DNA from: an uncultured Parabacteroides sp.
GTDB taxonomy: Bacteria; Bacteroidota; Bacteroidia; Bacteroidales; Tannerellaceae
Assembly (NCBI GenBank): GCA_937894065.1
Contig: CALCST010000009.1
Coordinates: 22,730 to 86,729 of the forward strand
DNA length: 64,000 bases
Direction: 5' to 3'
Both the position numbers and the translations under genes were made by a program. This document shows positions 35,480 through 44,629 of this stretch, piece by piece (position 1 is the first letter of the stretch; each line of letters starts with the position of its first letter). The notes below the pieces were generated by a model. It had not been told where the DNA came from. It ran no database searches and saw only the letters and a program-made list of their open reading frames with translations.

Positions 35480-35579
35480 ATAGAGATTGAATTTTGAAGT
35501 CACAAAGTAAAGCAGTAAAGAGAAATGATATAAACCATCTTCTTAACTACTTAACTTCTTGACTCCTTAACTTCTTATT

Positions 35580-36365
35580 TTATAAATAAAATACAATTCC
35601 TAAATCAATTGACAAGAGATTAATCTTGAAGTTTGCCGAACTTGCAGTTCTTGTACCAGTTTCCACTTGGTCCTTTGTCTGGTCATACCAATTGAAGTTC
35701 AATCCGGCAACAGCAATAGAAGCCTCTACAGCAGTAAAATCATTCACAAAACAAGTAATACCGGGAGCGACTCCGATGTTAAGATTGTGCTTAAGCTGAT
35801 ATATGCCACTTAAATCCGCACCAGTTCCTGTTGTAGATTTACTTTCAGAATATCCATATGACAGACGAGCTTCATTGAAAAGTCCGAATCGCTTGCTGTC
35901 ACCCAAGTTCAGATATGTTCTGATGAATCCAGTTACCGTATAAGTATTTGACGTTCCGCTGTAATCCTCAATTGAGAAACTCAAATCGTCTCCTAAACTA
36001 AGGTCTATATTATCCAGCTTAGTGAATGTGCGTGAGTATGAGAAACGTCCACCGACACTAATATTGTCTCTAATGAAATAACTGAACAAAGGTGTTACCT
36101 TAAAACTATATCCTTCTGTATTTATATTCTGTAATACCGAAAGGAATTCAAAATTATTATCAACATGCTCGTTATACGAGAAAGTTGCACCTACCATCCA
36201 CTGACCTTTTGGAATAAAGGTCTTCATCACAATACCTCTGTCGTATTTTTCTTTCTTTTCTTTTGTCTCAGTCTTTTCTGCTTTTTCCACCTTTTCTTTT
36301 GCCATTAGAGGACAAGAGAAAAGGAGGAGAAAACAGATAATGGAGATTGGGAGAGTTGTTTTCAT
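35580..36365 (-). CDS. Outer membrane beta-barrel protein
   Basis: 261 residues. The signal peptide (about 1-22, FSCPLMA-KE) is followed by a highly charged Lys/Glu tract (KEKVEKAEKTETKEKKEKYD, 23-42). The barrel shows about 10-12 alternating strands, such as GQWMVGATFSYNEHVD, DNISVGGRFSYSRTF, and the terminal INLLSIDLGIVFYL. It lies between the DUF4493-PCMD gene (19 bp) and the PCMD gene (about 100 bp). In an operon of surface lipoproteins such a barrel could anchor or export partners; this is inference. The charged tract after the signal cleavage may be a flexible periplasmic linker. Confidence 0.82.
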   Translation of the reverse strand: MKTTLPISIICFLLLFSCPLMAKEKVEKAEKTETKEKKEKYDRGIVMKTFIPKGQWMVGATFSYNEHVDNNFEFLSVLQNINTEGYSFKVTPLFSYFIRDNISVGGRFSYSRTFTKLDNIDLSLGDDLSFSIEDYSGTSNTYTVTGFIRTYLNLGDSKRFGLFNEARLSYGYSESKSTTGTGADLSGIYQLKHNLNIGVAPGITCFVNDFTAVEASIAVAGLNFNWYDQTKDQVETGTRTASSANFKINLLSIDLGIVFYL

Positions 36366-36384
36366 TTATTGATTGTTATTGTTT

Positions 36385-38637
36385 TTATTCTGAAATATTA
36401 AATGGAGTCATGCCATTGAAAGATGTGCCACTAAGACACTGTGCATCATAGCCGTATTCAAGACTGAATTCATCGACATACATGACACTGGTAGTAGAAC
36501 CGGTGAACACGTCCCCATCTTTACTTGAAGAAGCCATGATTATTATATATATTGGATTCTCTTTACCAACCATAGGAATATCATCAGACTTATATTTAAG
36601 AGGTATATTAAATTCTGTATACTCACCAACTTCTTTATCAATAATTAGTTCTCCATATGCAAATACACCATCGGAATTTTCCCGGAATTTGTTATTCTGG
36701 TCACTTGGATTAGCTCTTAAAGAATGAACATTTACAATCTTTGTGGATAAAGCTATTGCTATAATAGCCTTATCTTTACCAGAACCATTCTCACTATTAT
36801 TCGTCCAATTAATATCTCCTGGAGTATATTTATACCAACCTTTTAAAGATGTTGGCAGACCAATAAAAGATTGACCATAATTCAGTTTTGCACCGTCAGA
36901 ACCAGCATCTTCTATTATTCCTGAAAAAATACTTCCAGCAGAGAAAGCCCCTATTTTATATCCAATTATATCCGCTCCTACATATTTTGATACAAGCCGA
37001 GCTGCACTTGTATTATTTGATACATTAACTTTATCCGTAGATTCTTGATATAAGAGTTGCTCTTTATTTATAGCAGCACCCAAATTACCGGATTCCCAAT
37101 ATATATCCTTTCCTGTCTCATTTGATGACCAATAGGTATATTCACCGGCCAACATTCCTGACGTTTTTCCAGTCCTTTGACTCCACATATCAAATCCTAA
37201 ATTAGGAACTTCAGAAACAGTTGCGATCGTAAATTCCTCCGGAGTATCTTTGCTACTATCTTCACCAGAAACAGCATAATACTCATAAGTAACACCTTGT
37301 TTCAAACCAATAACTAATGTAGAGAAAGTTGATTCAGTATCAACCTTTATATACTCTAAAGGTATGGTGGTATATTCATTACCACCTTTTTCTCTAATAG
37401 CAAAAGTAGAATTAGTAGGGTCTCCAGCACTACCTTTCAATACGGCAAAAGAAGACCATACGACAGGAGCTTCAGTAAGGACTTTCACATCCGGTTTAAT
37501 TATAATAGAGAATGTTTCACGCTCTTCCTGATCCAGATTATCCATAACAACTATGGTGAATGTATGAGTAGCAGGTTTCTTTCCATCCGGTTGCAACTCA
37601 GATTTCATCAATGTTGCGAAATCTAATTTATAAGTATTTTCCTCTCCTTCAACAGGAACCAATGCAGGGAAGCGACTGTCAGTCCATGAAGTTCCATTCC
37701 ACTCAAATTCATTTGTAAATTGAGTAGATTCAGGAATTACTTTCAAAGAATATATACCGGCAGGAACCTTAATCAACATTGAGCCTTTTGGTTCTTCAGA
37801 ATTTGGTTCTCCATCTACTATAGGCTGATAAGATGTAGTGTTTCCATCTTTAAAATCAACCAATTTCAATGTAGGTACACCTTTTCTCAAATCATCCTCT
37901 TTAATGGAAATTGTATATTCAATTTCAGTCACATCATCATCAACTGATATATCAATATCTGCACCTGCATTTCCGGAACTTTCTTCTTCAACTGTATATT
38001 TTAGAGTATAATGAGTACGGGGAGCAATATCTCTGATTGTTTTTTTCAAAACAAACGTATTTCCATCTTTATTTCTCAAATAAAGATTAGCAGTCAAGTC
38101 ACCCTCCGAAGTAAAATATCCTGCACGATATTCATCTTTTGCATATATCAATTTACCTGCATTAGTACATACAGTATCACAATAATCTGTAAAATATTTG
38201 TCCAAACCAATATATTTCACAGAAACTTTAGTATTGGCAATCTGACATGTTACCTGCGTCTGAGTTATTTCATCAGCTTTAATAACGACCTCTTCAACTC
38301 CAGAATAAAAAGGCATTTCCCAAGCGGCACCTCCGTCTTTAACAGAACTTACAGCTACTTTATAAGTTCCCGCAGGTAGATTTAATTTTTGCCCTTTTAC
38401 TTGAGTTGTATAATTCGTGTATGTACGAATAGTATCTCCGGATGAAGATATTATGTCAACCCGTAACTCCTCGTCTGTAACAGGTTTAGAACGGGTAATT
38501 GTTGTGTTATCTTCATTAACACCTAAATATAAATAACCAACCTGTCCTAAATTATCATTCTCTGTACAAGCCATCATCATAAAGAGAAGCGACAACAGAC
38601 TTAATATACTTTTCATACAGTTTATATATCGTTTCAT
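36385..38637 (-). CDS. DUF4493-PCMD lipoprotein
   Basis: 750 residues. Lipobox Cys24 (LFMMMAC); M8 is an alternative start. The DUF4493 module (about 30-260) follows the operon's pattern: a Gly-x-Leu strand (GYLYLGVNED), ITRS at 47-50, then YKVAVSSVKDGGAAW and VTCQIANTKVSVKYIG. A second DUF-type part (about 240-390) and an Ig-like module lead to a PCMD domain (about 480-740) that opens with VPNLGFDMW and closes with ASSSKDGDVFTGSTTSVM. Its start codon overlaps the upstream stop as TAATG at 38637, so translation is coupled. Paralogous to 40755-43478. I infer a cell-surface structural or binding role. Confidence 0.82.
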   Translation of the reverse strand: MKRYINCMKSILSLLSLLFMMMACTENDNLGQVGYLYLGVNEDNTTITRSKPVTDEELRVDIISSSGDTIRTYTNYTTQVKGQKLNLPAGTYKVAVSSVKDGGAAWEMPFYSGVEEVVIKADEITQTQVTCQIANTKVSVKYIGLDKYFTDYCDTVCTNAGKLIYAKDEYRAGYFTSEGDLTANLYLRNKDGNTFVLKKTIRDIAPRTHYTLKYTVEEESSGNAGADIDISVDDDVTEIEYTISIKEDDLRKGVPTLKLVDFKDGNTTSYQPIVDGEPNSEEPKGSMLIKVPAGIYSLKVIPESTQFTNEFEWNGTSWTDSRFPALVPVEGEENTYKLDFATLMKSELQPDGKKPATHTFTIVVMDNLDQEERETFSIIIKPDVKVLTEAPVVWSSFAVLKGSAGDPTNSTFAIREKGGNEYTTIPLEYIKVDTESTFSTLVIGLKQGVTYEYYAVSGEDSSKDTPEEFTIATVSEVPNLGFDMWSQRTGKTSGMLAGEYTYWSSNETGKDIYWESGNLGAAINKEQLLYQESTDKVNVSNNTSAARLVSKYVGADIIGYKIGAFSAGSIFSGIIEDAGSDGAKLNYGQSFIGLPTSLKGWYKYTPGDINWTNNSENGSGKDKAIIAIALSTKIVNVHSLRANPSDQNNKFRENSDGVFAYGELIIDKEVGEYTEFNIPLKYKSDDIPMVGKENPIYIIIMASSSKDGDVFTGSTTSVMYVDEFSLEYGYDAQCLSGTSFNGMTPFNISE

Positions 38638-39944
38638 TATTTATTCAATATTAATGTAGCATTAGCTGATGAACCATTTGCGTCTTTTACTTGTAAGATA
38701 AACTTATTCGTATCCTGCAACATATCAAGGAAAGGAGAAATATCAAATTTCAAATTACCTTTATCTCCTTTTGAAGGGACTTCAAGCTTTTTACCAGCAG
38801 AAGACAATATTTCATTTACTTCATCAACACTTGATTGATCTAATAAATCCAATGGTAGATTAATATCTGCACCAATAGAAACATTAACTTTTAATTCTTC
38901 CAAACCTGTTGGTAGGAATAAATTGATTATTACACTTTTTGTTGATGAAGTTATTGTTTGTGGCTGATTGATATCAAATGATTTACCATCAATAGTTCCA
39001 GAGATTGAAACCTTATCAGAGTCTTCACCTCCCGGTGTCTCAGAACCACCTGATTCACCACCTGAAATATCCATAGGAATCTCAATAACAAAATCCTTTT
39101 CAATCAAAGCAACATCAACCTTTATCATAGGTTTTCCTGTTGGGACTTCAGGTTTGTCACCATCACCAGGATCTTCCGGTTCATTATTATCATCGCCATC
39201 ACCAGGTTCAGAACCATCTCCATTTTCAACAATATCTAAATCAATCATAAGATTATTATGATTCTTCACCTCTTCATTTGCCCCTAAATCAACCAAATAA
39301 GAAACAGGTTCTCCATTCTTGTCCGTTACGTAAATATTCATACGTAAGACACCTGTGTTTTGCATAAAAGCAGCTCTATCCTCTTCCTTATTAATAGTCA
39401 AGACCCCTATACCATTATCCAAAACAATACTATAATCTTCACTATAATTTTCAAGGAAATTATCACTACATCTAAATTGAAGTTTCTTATTACTCAAAAC
39501 ACATGAAGTTTCAACCTTTGATACCTGCTTTGATTCAATAACAAAAGTATCTTCTCCAACATAATAAGGTTTTTCAAATCCAGCGATAACATTATCGCCA
39601 TTTTCAGCAGACATTGTATATCTGCCAGGAGTAAGTATTAGTCCTCCTTCTGATTTCAATTCAGCATAAGTTTCATAAAATGCCACTTTAGTTCCTATAG
39701 AATCATAAACCACAACTGAGAAACTATCAGCAAATAATGAATCTCCAGCCTCTATTTCATTACTTTTTGTAGAATACTCAGCCTCTTTCTCTGCATTCAA
39801 TGTCAAATCCAACAAGCCTGCATTTTCAGGTAATTGGGGAACTGAAGGATCTTCTATATCGCCCAATAAATCTTTCTTCATTTCACATGAGAAAAAAGAA
39901 AACATCAATACTGTGACTATATAAAAAATTAATTTATTTCTCAT
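38637..39944 (-). CDS. DUF4493 lipoprotein with acidic linker
   Basis: 435 residues. Lipobox Cys20 (SFFSC). The DUF4493 module shows AGLLDLTLNAEKE (42-54), STKS at 58-61, YTMSAENGDNVIAGFEKPYY and SCVLSNKKLQFRCSDNF. A low-complexity acidic linker (about 238-266, rich in GDG, EPGDGD and EDPGDGDKPE) joins it to a second beta domain (about 268-435) with FDISPFLDML. There is no PCMD domain. The 3' end overlaps the next gene (TAATG) and the 5' end overlaps the upstream one by 4 bp (ATGA, 39941-39944). The linker suggests a flexible extended surface protein. Confidence 0.8.
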   Translation of the reverse strand: MRNKLIFYIVTVLMFSFFSCEMKKDLLGDIEDPSVPQLPENAGLLDLTLNAEKEAEYSTKSNEIEAGDSLFADSFSVVVYDSIGTKVAFYETYAELKSEGGLILTPGRYTMSAENGDNVIAGFEKPYYVGEDTFVIESKQVSKVETSCVLSNKKLQFRCSDNFLENYSEDYSIVLDNGIGVLTINKEEDRAAFMQNTGVLRMNIYVTDKNGEPVSYLVDLGANEEVKNHNNLMIDLDIVENGDGSEPGDGDDNNEPEDPGDGDKPEVPTGKPMIKVDVALIEKDFVIEIPMDISGGESGGSETPGGEDSDKVSISGTIDGKSFDINQPQTITSSTKSVIINLFLPTGLEELKVNVSIGADINLPLDLLDQSSVDEVNEILSSAGKKLEVPSKGDKGNLKFDISPFLDMLQDTNKFILQVKDANGSSANATLILNK

Positions 39945-40750
39945 TTTCCATCCTCCTCTACTGCTGCTTTCAATGTCTGAGTTTCCTGAACATGCGGGCC
40001 CGCATCAACAGTTATAATATAGTATTGACCCAAATCGGCAGGTTGTCCGTTATTATCCAAGTAATATGTTCTTTCTGGATACCATTGATCTGAAAACAAT
40101 CTTACACGAACCTTTACTTCAAGTTTTCCTGAAGCTGGAACATCTAAGAAGTATGCAGGTTCAATACTTTTTTCTAAAGAACCACCATCTTCCTGTCTTT
40201 GATAAAAAGATATCTTTGCATCTTCAATACCATTATATACATCGGCTTCAAAAGCATAAGCAAATGGTTGATCATCCAATAATTTTTGAAACTCTTCCGA
40301 AGGTTTAACAATAATACCAATACTTTCAAAAGTACATTTCAAAGATAGGTTTGTTGTAGTTTTATCTTCTATCCTAAAAGATTCAGTTTTAACAAAATAA
40401 GGCACTTTGCTAACCAATGAATTTCCTCTTTTAAAAGATGAAGCCGTTATCTTATAATCTCCTATAGGCAACTCTAAAGGAAGACCTTCATCTACCAAAT
40501 CTGAAAATTGTTCATATTCTTTATCTGTTTCTCCAGTAATAGACAGATAATAAGTATTTACATCTTGTTCAGGGAATAATTCCGAAGAACGAGTTGTAAT
40601 TACAGGGATTTGAATATCTGTTTCTGCTGTTGGTTGGATATTCAAGGAGCCCATGCCTGAAGGGATTTCTGGTTTTAGGTTATCCTGCGTAATACAAGAT
40701 GAAAGCATAAACACGCAGATAGTTATTAAAGATATTATATTTTGTTTCAT
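39941..40750 (-). CDS. DUF4493 lipoprotein (single-module)
   Basis: 269 residues, the shortest of the set: essentially one DUF4493 module after a lipobox at Cys19 (FMLSSC). The operon pattern is present: GSLNIQPTAETD (34-45), ITTRS at 51-55, YKITASSFKRGNSLV and LKCTFESIGIIVKPS. A Pro/Gln-rich tail (GPHVQETQTLKAAVEE) ends the protein. It starts 4 bp after the 907-residue gene's stop and overlaps the following gene by 4 bp. Its small size makes it the best reference for the limits of the repeated module. Function unknown. Confidence 0.8.
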   Translation of the reverse strand: MKQNIISLITICVFMLSSCITQDNLKPEIPSGMGSLNIQPTAETDIQIPVITTRSSELFPEQDVNTYYLSITGETDKEYEQFSDLVDEGLPLELPIGDYKITASSFKRGNSLVSKVPYFVKTESFRIEDKTTTNLSLKCTFESIGIIVKPSEEFQKLLDDQPFAYAFEADVYNGIEDAKISFYQRQEDGGSLEKSIEPAYFLDVPASGKLEVKVRVRLFSDQWYPERTYYLDNNGQPADLGQYYIITVDAGPHVQETQTLKAAVEEDGK

Positions 40751-40754
40751 AAGA

Positions 40755-43478
40755 TTATTCGTAGATTAATTGAACATTGTCTATATAAAGTTGACTACCA
40801 ATATACTCTCCATTGCTCAAATTCGATGCAGAAGGATAAATCATAAGATCATCTGTACTAGTAGAAATACCAGATACAAATCTAATATACATCTTAGTTG
40901 CAGAAGTCATTCCATTATTTCCAGAATAATCAATAACTACTTTTTTATTCGTCCAACTAGTTGTAGGTTTAGCCTCATCACTATTTAACTGAGTTTTTGC
41001 AATAATATTTCCACCTTTATCCAATACGACTAATTCTGCAATAAAAGCATCATTTGATTTACACTCATATTTGTAATCAAAAGAAAATGCATAAGGACGA
41101 GATTTAAAATCTATTCCATAAACAGGATTATCATTTGAATAATCTCCTAAAAACAATTCTCCAGGAGTAATATTATGGACTGTTCCAAGTCCTCCATCTA
41201 TAGTAGCAGTATTGCCTAATCCCCACCCTACTGTGCGAACTAGTGCTGCTTTAACACTATTATATCCATCCACAGGAATTGTCCCGGAATTAGCAACATA
41301 ACTAGTCCATTGCCTGTCTGTATTTGTTATTTTATCATAAAATCCACCATCACTTGTTGTTACTTTATTAACTGTATTCCATGCTTTTTTTTCAGACCAT
41401 GGCTGCCAAACTTCCCAATAACGATATGGATATTGAATATCAGGATCAAAAACTCCACCTACACCAGAAACTAAGTTGTTTGCTCCTTCTGCATTAGAAC
41501 CATTTGCATCGGTCTCTATTGTCCACTCTTCAAATCCAGCATTCGGAACAAATGTATTTTCCTCCTCTGTCGTAACCATTTTCTCCTCGCTCTTACGATT
41601 ATCTTTATTATTATACACTGTTTGGAATGTATATTGTGTTTCAGGAATAAGACCTGTAACAACAGCTTCATAAGTCGTTGCATCCAACATTATAATCTCA
41701 GGAGTAATCTTTTGTCCATTCTGCAAGAATGTCAACTTATCCGATGTTCCTTTAGTCAACTGGCCTCTCAAGTAAACACGTTTAGCAAAAGCATTTCCAT
41801 CCGATATATCCAATGTAAATACCGGAGCATTTACAATAATTTCACGAGTTAGTTCATCTTTATTTCCCTTTTCATCCTCCAAAGAGAATGTATAACTATA
41901 AGTATTAACACCTCCATTATCTTGAGCAGTTAATAACGATGAGAATTCCTTAGGGAAAGTAATTTTTGCAACCTTGTCATTTTCCTTAACTGAAATAATA
42001 TTCCACTTAGATTCCAATTCAGAAGAATTTTCAAGAACATTATATTCTTCAATATTACCCTGGCCTATCTGAATTTTCAAAGTTGCATTTCTTAATTTCT
42101 CCGGAGCTTTATAATAAACTACTCTTTCTGCAGACATAACATCGCCCTCAGTAATATTTGTTTCCGGGAAATTATTATTCATTATAATAGCCGGTTTACC
42201 TACAGGATAAACAGTTACAGAGAAGTTCACAATATTTGTTTCATACTCTTTACCTGTTGCATCCTTTCCATAAACTTCATAATAGTATACAAACTCACCT
42301 TCATCTTCAGACGGAGGAACAAGGGTGTTTATTGCATTTTTAAAATCTATCGTTCCTGATTTTGTTTTACTTGATAATAAAATATCAGTTTCTCCATCTG
42401 CAGTCCAAGTCAATTTACGCTCAAGAGCGGAGTTCATTCCTTCTTCTGTAGCTAAATCATAATATACAGCAGAATTTAAATCTTCTCCTAACCATCTCTT
42501 TATAATCAAAGAAGATACTCCTCCTTCCATTGTAAAATCTACTTTTACATTTGTAGTAAATAGTCCTTCTGAACTACTACCATCATTTGTATATGAAAAT
42601 TTAGCTCCATTTTCAAAATCGACAGGAGTTAGTAACGGCTTATCATGTTCACCCCACATATAATCAGGTATATATACTTCCATAGGGACTTCAACCATTG
42701 AATCATCCAACGTAACCTCCAAACCAATACCTTGATTACCCTCAAGAAGTTTAAGCATAATATTAACATTCTGACGGCGTTCCAAAATCAATGGAGCAGT
42801 GGAAGAAAAAAATTCTTCTTCGGTAGAACCTTTTTTCTTGAGTTTCACAACGACCTCCGCTTCCGTACCTTCTTTATCTGCGCGAAAAAAAGCAGGAGAA
42901 GTTTCGCCTTTTTCAATTTCAAAACCGTCTTCTGAAGTATATGGAGTTTTGATAACTATAGTATAGTCTTCATAAACATCATCAAATTCCTTTGAAGATT
43001 CTGTCACAACACGTGTATTCCCTAATGTACAAGTAACATCAATATAAGTATTCATATCACCACGGATGGTGAAATCTGTGCTACCTTCGAAATAAGGATT
43101 CTCAAAAGCAGCCCCTTTATTATCACCTTTAGAAGCGATAAGAGTATACGCGCCCTCGGCAAGCTCTATCTCCGCAGGCATTTCATCATATCTAGGGAAA
43201 GTCTGGACAGTATCTTTCTGATCTTTAACTATAAGAATAGAATAATCAGATGTTTCGAGAAATTCTTCGAACTCATCCTCATAACCTTTTGTTTTTAAAT
43301 CACTATTTACACCTTTATTTAAAGAAGTTGTATCTGCAGATAACCTTAAACCAAATGTTCCGGATTTAACCATTTTACCATCCGGCTGACAAGACTGCAA
43401 CAAACAAACTGATAATAATACAAAAACAGATAACAACGCAAATAATAGCTGCTGTTTTCCTTTATGAATCTTTTTCAT
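40755..43478 (-). CDS. DUF4493 lipoprotein with C-terminal PCMD-like domain (first gene of operon)
   Basis: 907 residues. Lipobox Cys30 (VCLLQSC). The DUF4493 module (about 40-265) shows GTFGLRLSADTT (40-51), KTKG at 62-65, YTLIASKGDNKGAAFENPYF and VTCTLGNTRVV. Middle Ig-like domains (about 265-640) carry PVDFENGAKF and VYPVGKPAIIMN. A PCMD-type domain (about 645-907) opens with VPNAGFEEW and ends with SQLYIDNVQLIYE, more divergent than in the two other PCMD proteins. It is the operon's first gene, 22 bp downstream of a candidate promoter and facing the AraC gene. Likely the major exported product; function unknown. Confidence 0.82.
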   Translation of the reverse strand: MKKIHKGKQQLLFALLSVFVLLSVCLLQSCQPDGKMVKSGTFGLRLSADTTSLNKGVNSDLKTKGYEDEFEEFLETSDYSILIVKDQKDTVQTFPRYDEMPAEIELAEGAYTLIASKGDNKGAAFENPYFEGSTDFTIRGDMNTYIDVTCTLGNTRVVTESSKEFDDVYEDYTIVIKTPYTSEDGFEIEKGETSPAFFRADKEGTEAEVVVKLKKKGSTEEEFFSSTAPLILERRQNVNIMLKLLEGNQGIGLEVTLDDSMVEVPMEVYIPDYMWGEHDKPLLTPVDFENGAKFSYTNDGSSSEGLFTTNVKVDFTMEGGVSSLIIKRWLGEDLNSAVYYDLATEEGMNSALERKLTWTADGETDILLSSKTKSGTIDFKNAINTLVPPSEDEGEFVYYYEVYGKDATGKEYETNIVNFSVTVYPVGKPAIIMNNNFPETNITEGDVMSAERVVYYKAPEKLRNATLKIQIGQGNIEEYNVLENSSELESKWNIISVKENDKVAKITFPKEFSSLLTAQDNGGVNTYSYTFSLEDEKGNKDELTREIIVNAPVFTLDISDGNAFAKRVYLRGQLTKGTSDKLTFLQNGQKITPEIIMLDATTYEAVVTGLIPETQYTFQTVYNNKDNRKSEEKMVTTEEENTFVPNAGFEEWTIETDANGSNAEGANNLVSGVGGVFDPDIQYPYRYWEVWQPWSEKKAWNTVNKVTTSDGGFYDKITNTDRQWTSYVANSGTIPVDGYNSVKAALVRTVGWGLGNTATIDGGLGTVHNITPGELFLGDYSNDNPVYGIDFKSRPYAFSFDYKYECKSNDAFIAELVVLDKGGNIIAKTQLNSDEAKPTTSWTNKKVVIDYSGNNGMTSATKMYIRFVSGISTSTDDLMIYPSASNLSNGEYIGSQLYIDNVQLIYE

Positions 43479-43500
43479 TTATACCTTTTTTTTCAAGTGG

Positions 43501-43531
43501 CAAAAGTACCTTAATTATCATATTTCTACAA
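43501..43531 (-). promoter_or_regulatory. Candidate promoter of the DUF4493 operon
   Basis: On the minus strand, TACTTTTG (43501-43508) matches the -7 consensus exactly. The -33 position 19 bp upstream reads TTGT (43528-43531), a partial match. Transcription would start near 43494, leaving a leader of about 16 nt. A weak -33 box fits a promoter that needs an activator. Confidence 0.6.
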
Positions 43532-43551
43532 GGTCTGTTTATTTCATTAAT

Positions 43552-43568
43552 TGTCCTATTTTTTATAT
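43552..43568. promoter_or_regulatory. Candidate AraC-type operator, repeat 1
   Basis: TGTCCTATTTTTTATAT, identical over 17 bp to 43625-43641 in the same orientation. It lies 21 bp upstream of the -33 region of the DUF4493 operon promoter. Confidence 0.6.
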
Positions 43569-43624
43569 ATAGCTCTTATTTTAAAAAAAACATTGTGATA
43601 ATCTGTGTCCGGAAATTATTTTTA

Positions 43625-43641
43625 TGTCCTATTTTTTATAT
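43625..43641. promoter_or_regulatory. Candidate AraC-type operator, repeat 2
   Basis: Second perfect copy of TGTCCTATTTTTTATAT, 73 bp (about seven helical turns) from the first and overlapping the -33 region of the regulator's own candidate promoter. The placement suggests autoregulation or looping between the divergent promoters. Confidence 0.6.
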
Positions 43642-43662
43642 TTACATTTAAGATATTTATTA

Positions 43663-43670
43663 TACATTTG
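43663..43670 (+). promoter_or_regulatory. Candidate -7 promoter box of the AraC regulator gene
   Basis: TACATTTG matches TAnnTTTG, 29 bp before the ATG at 43700. TTTA lies near the expected -33 position. Confidence 0.55.
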
Positions 43671-43699
43671 TTCCAAAATAAAACTGAAAAATTCCTATT

Positions 43700-44575
43700 A
43701 TGGAAAACGAAATCCCCAAACTAGATTTACCGGAAGATGTAATAACAGGAAGGCTGATGGATACTAATATCCTTAGCCTATACACAAATTTTCCATGCCG
43801 ACTAAAGGCTAAGATATTTGTGTTCTGCAAGAAAGGAAATATTGAGGCTTCTATCAATATGGAAAACTATGTGATAAAGGGAAATTGCATAGCAATAGTT
43901 CCACACGGAAGTATTCTGAAAATAAATAAAATTGAAGATGATATCGAACTTTATTTCATCGGTTTTTCATCATCATTCTTAAAACAGATAAATCCTGTAA
44001 AATCAATTGTTGACACGCATTATGCAATAAAGAGGAAGCCGGTTCTGGAACTGAATCCTAAAATTGCTCAGGCTGTATATGAAAATATCGAGCCATTCGT
44101 GAGGACTCAGGAAGAAGGGGCAATATTAAATAAGGATTTCAACAGGCATATATTTATGGCTATAATGTATGGATTGGGAATCCTGTATGAGAATGAGAAA
44201 CCTAATTCCGAACTTCTTTCTACAAATGAAAGGATAACCCAGGATTTCAGTCAGGCTGTGATGGATAATTATATAAAGGAAAGGAATGTTTCTTTCTATG
44301 CTAATTTATTGAGAATAACTCCTGCATATTTAAGTACAATAATCAAGCAAACAACAGGAAAGACTTGTACGGATATTATTGCGGAAATGGTTATTATGGA
44401 CGCAAAGGCTCAGTTGAAATCAACAAATCTGCCGATTCAGGAAATTGCATATTCTCTGAATTTCACAAACGTGTCGTTTTTCGGGAAATATTTCAAAAGG
44501 CATGTGGGGATTGGGCCGCTGGAGTATAGGAAAGGAGGAAATGACAGGGGACAAGTTGATAAAGAAACGAGTTGA
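43700..44575 (+). CDS. AraC-family transcriptional regulator
   Basis: 291 residues. The N-terminal part (about 15-170) has cupin-like strands (IFVFCKKGNIEASINMENY, then VIKGNCIAIVPHGSILKI) typical of AraC effector or dimerisation domains. The C-terminal part carries two helix-turn-helix motifs (about 190-285). The first is NVSFYANLLRITPAYLSTII; the second is LPIQEIAYSLNFTNVSFFGK followed by FKRHVGIGPLEYRK, the classic AraC signature. The gene is divergent from the DUF4493 operon with 221 bp between starts, where the 17-bp direct repeats lie. Control of that operon is a strong positional inference. The effector is unknown. Confidence 0.92.
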   Translation: MENEIPKLDLPEDVITGRLMDTNILSLYTNFPCRLKAKIFVFCKKGNIEASINMENYVIKGNCIAIVPHGSILKINKIEDDIELYFIGFSSSFLKQINPVKSIVDTHYAIKRKPVLELNPKIAQAVYENIEPFVRTQEEGAILNKDFNRHIFMAIMYGLGILYENEKPNSELLSTNERITQDFSQAVMDNYIKERNVSFYANLLRITPAYLSTIIKQTTGKTCTDIIAEMVIMDAKAQLKSTNLPIQEIAYSLNFTNVSFFGKYFKRHVGIGPLEYRKGGNDRGQVDKETS

Positions 44576-44629
44576 CAAGTAGTATAAATCTTGTCAACTC
44601 GTCCCTGTAACCTCGTCACCTGTCACTTA
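44545..44629. repeat. GTTGACAAG-family intergenic inverted repeat
   Basis: gacaggggacaagttgataa and aacgagttgacaagtagt pair with atcttgtcaactcgtccctg and cctcgtcacctgtc. It overlaps the last codons of the AraC gene (which ends GQVDKETS) and separates it from the convergent C1 peptidase gene. Confidence 0.75.
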
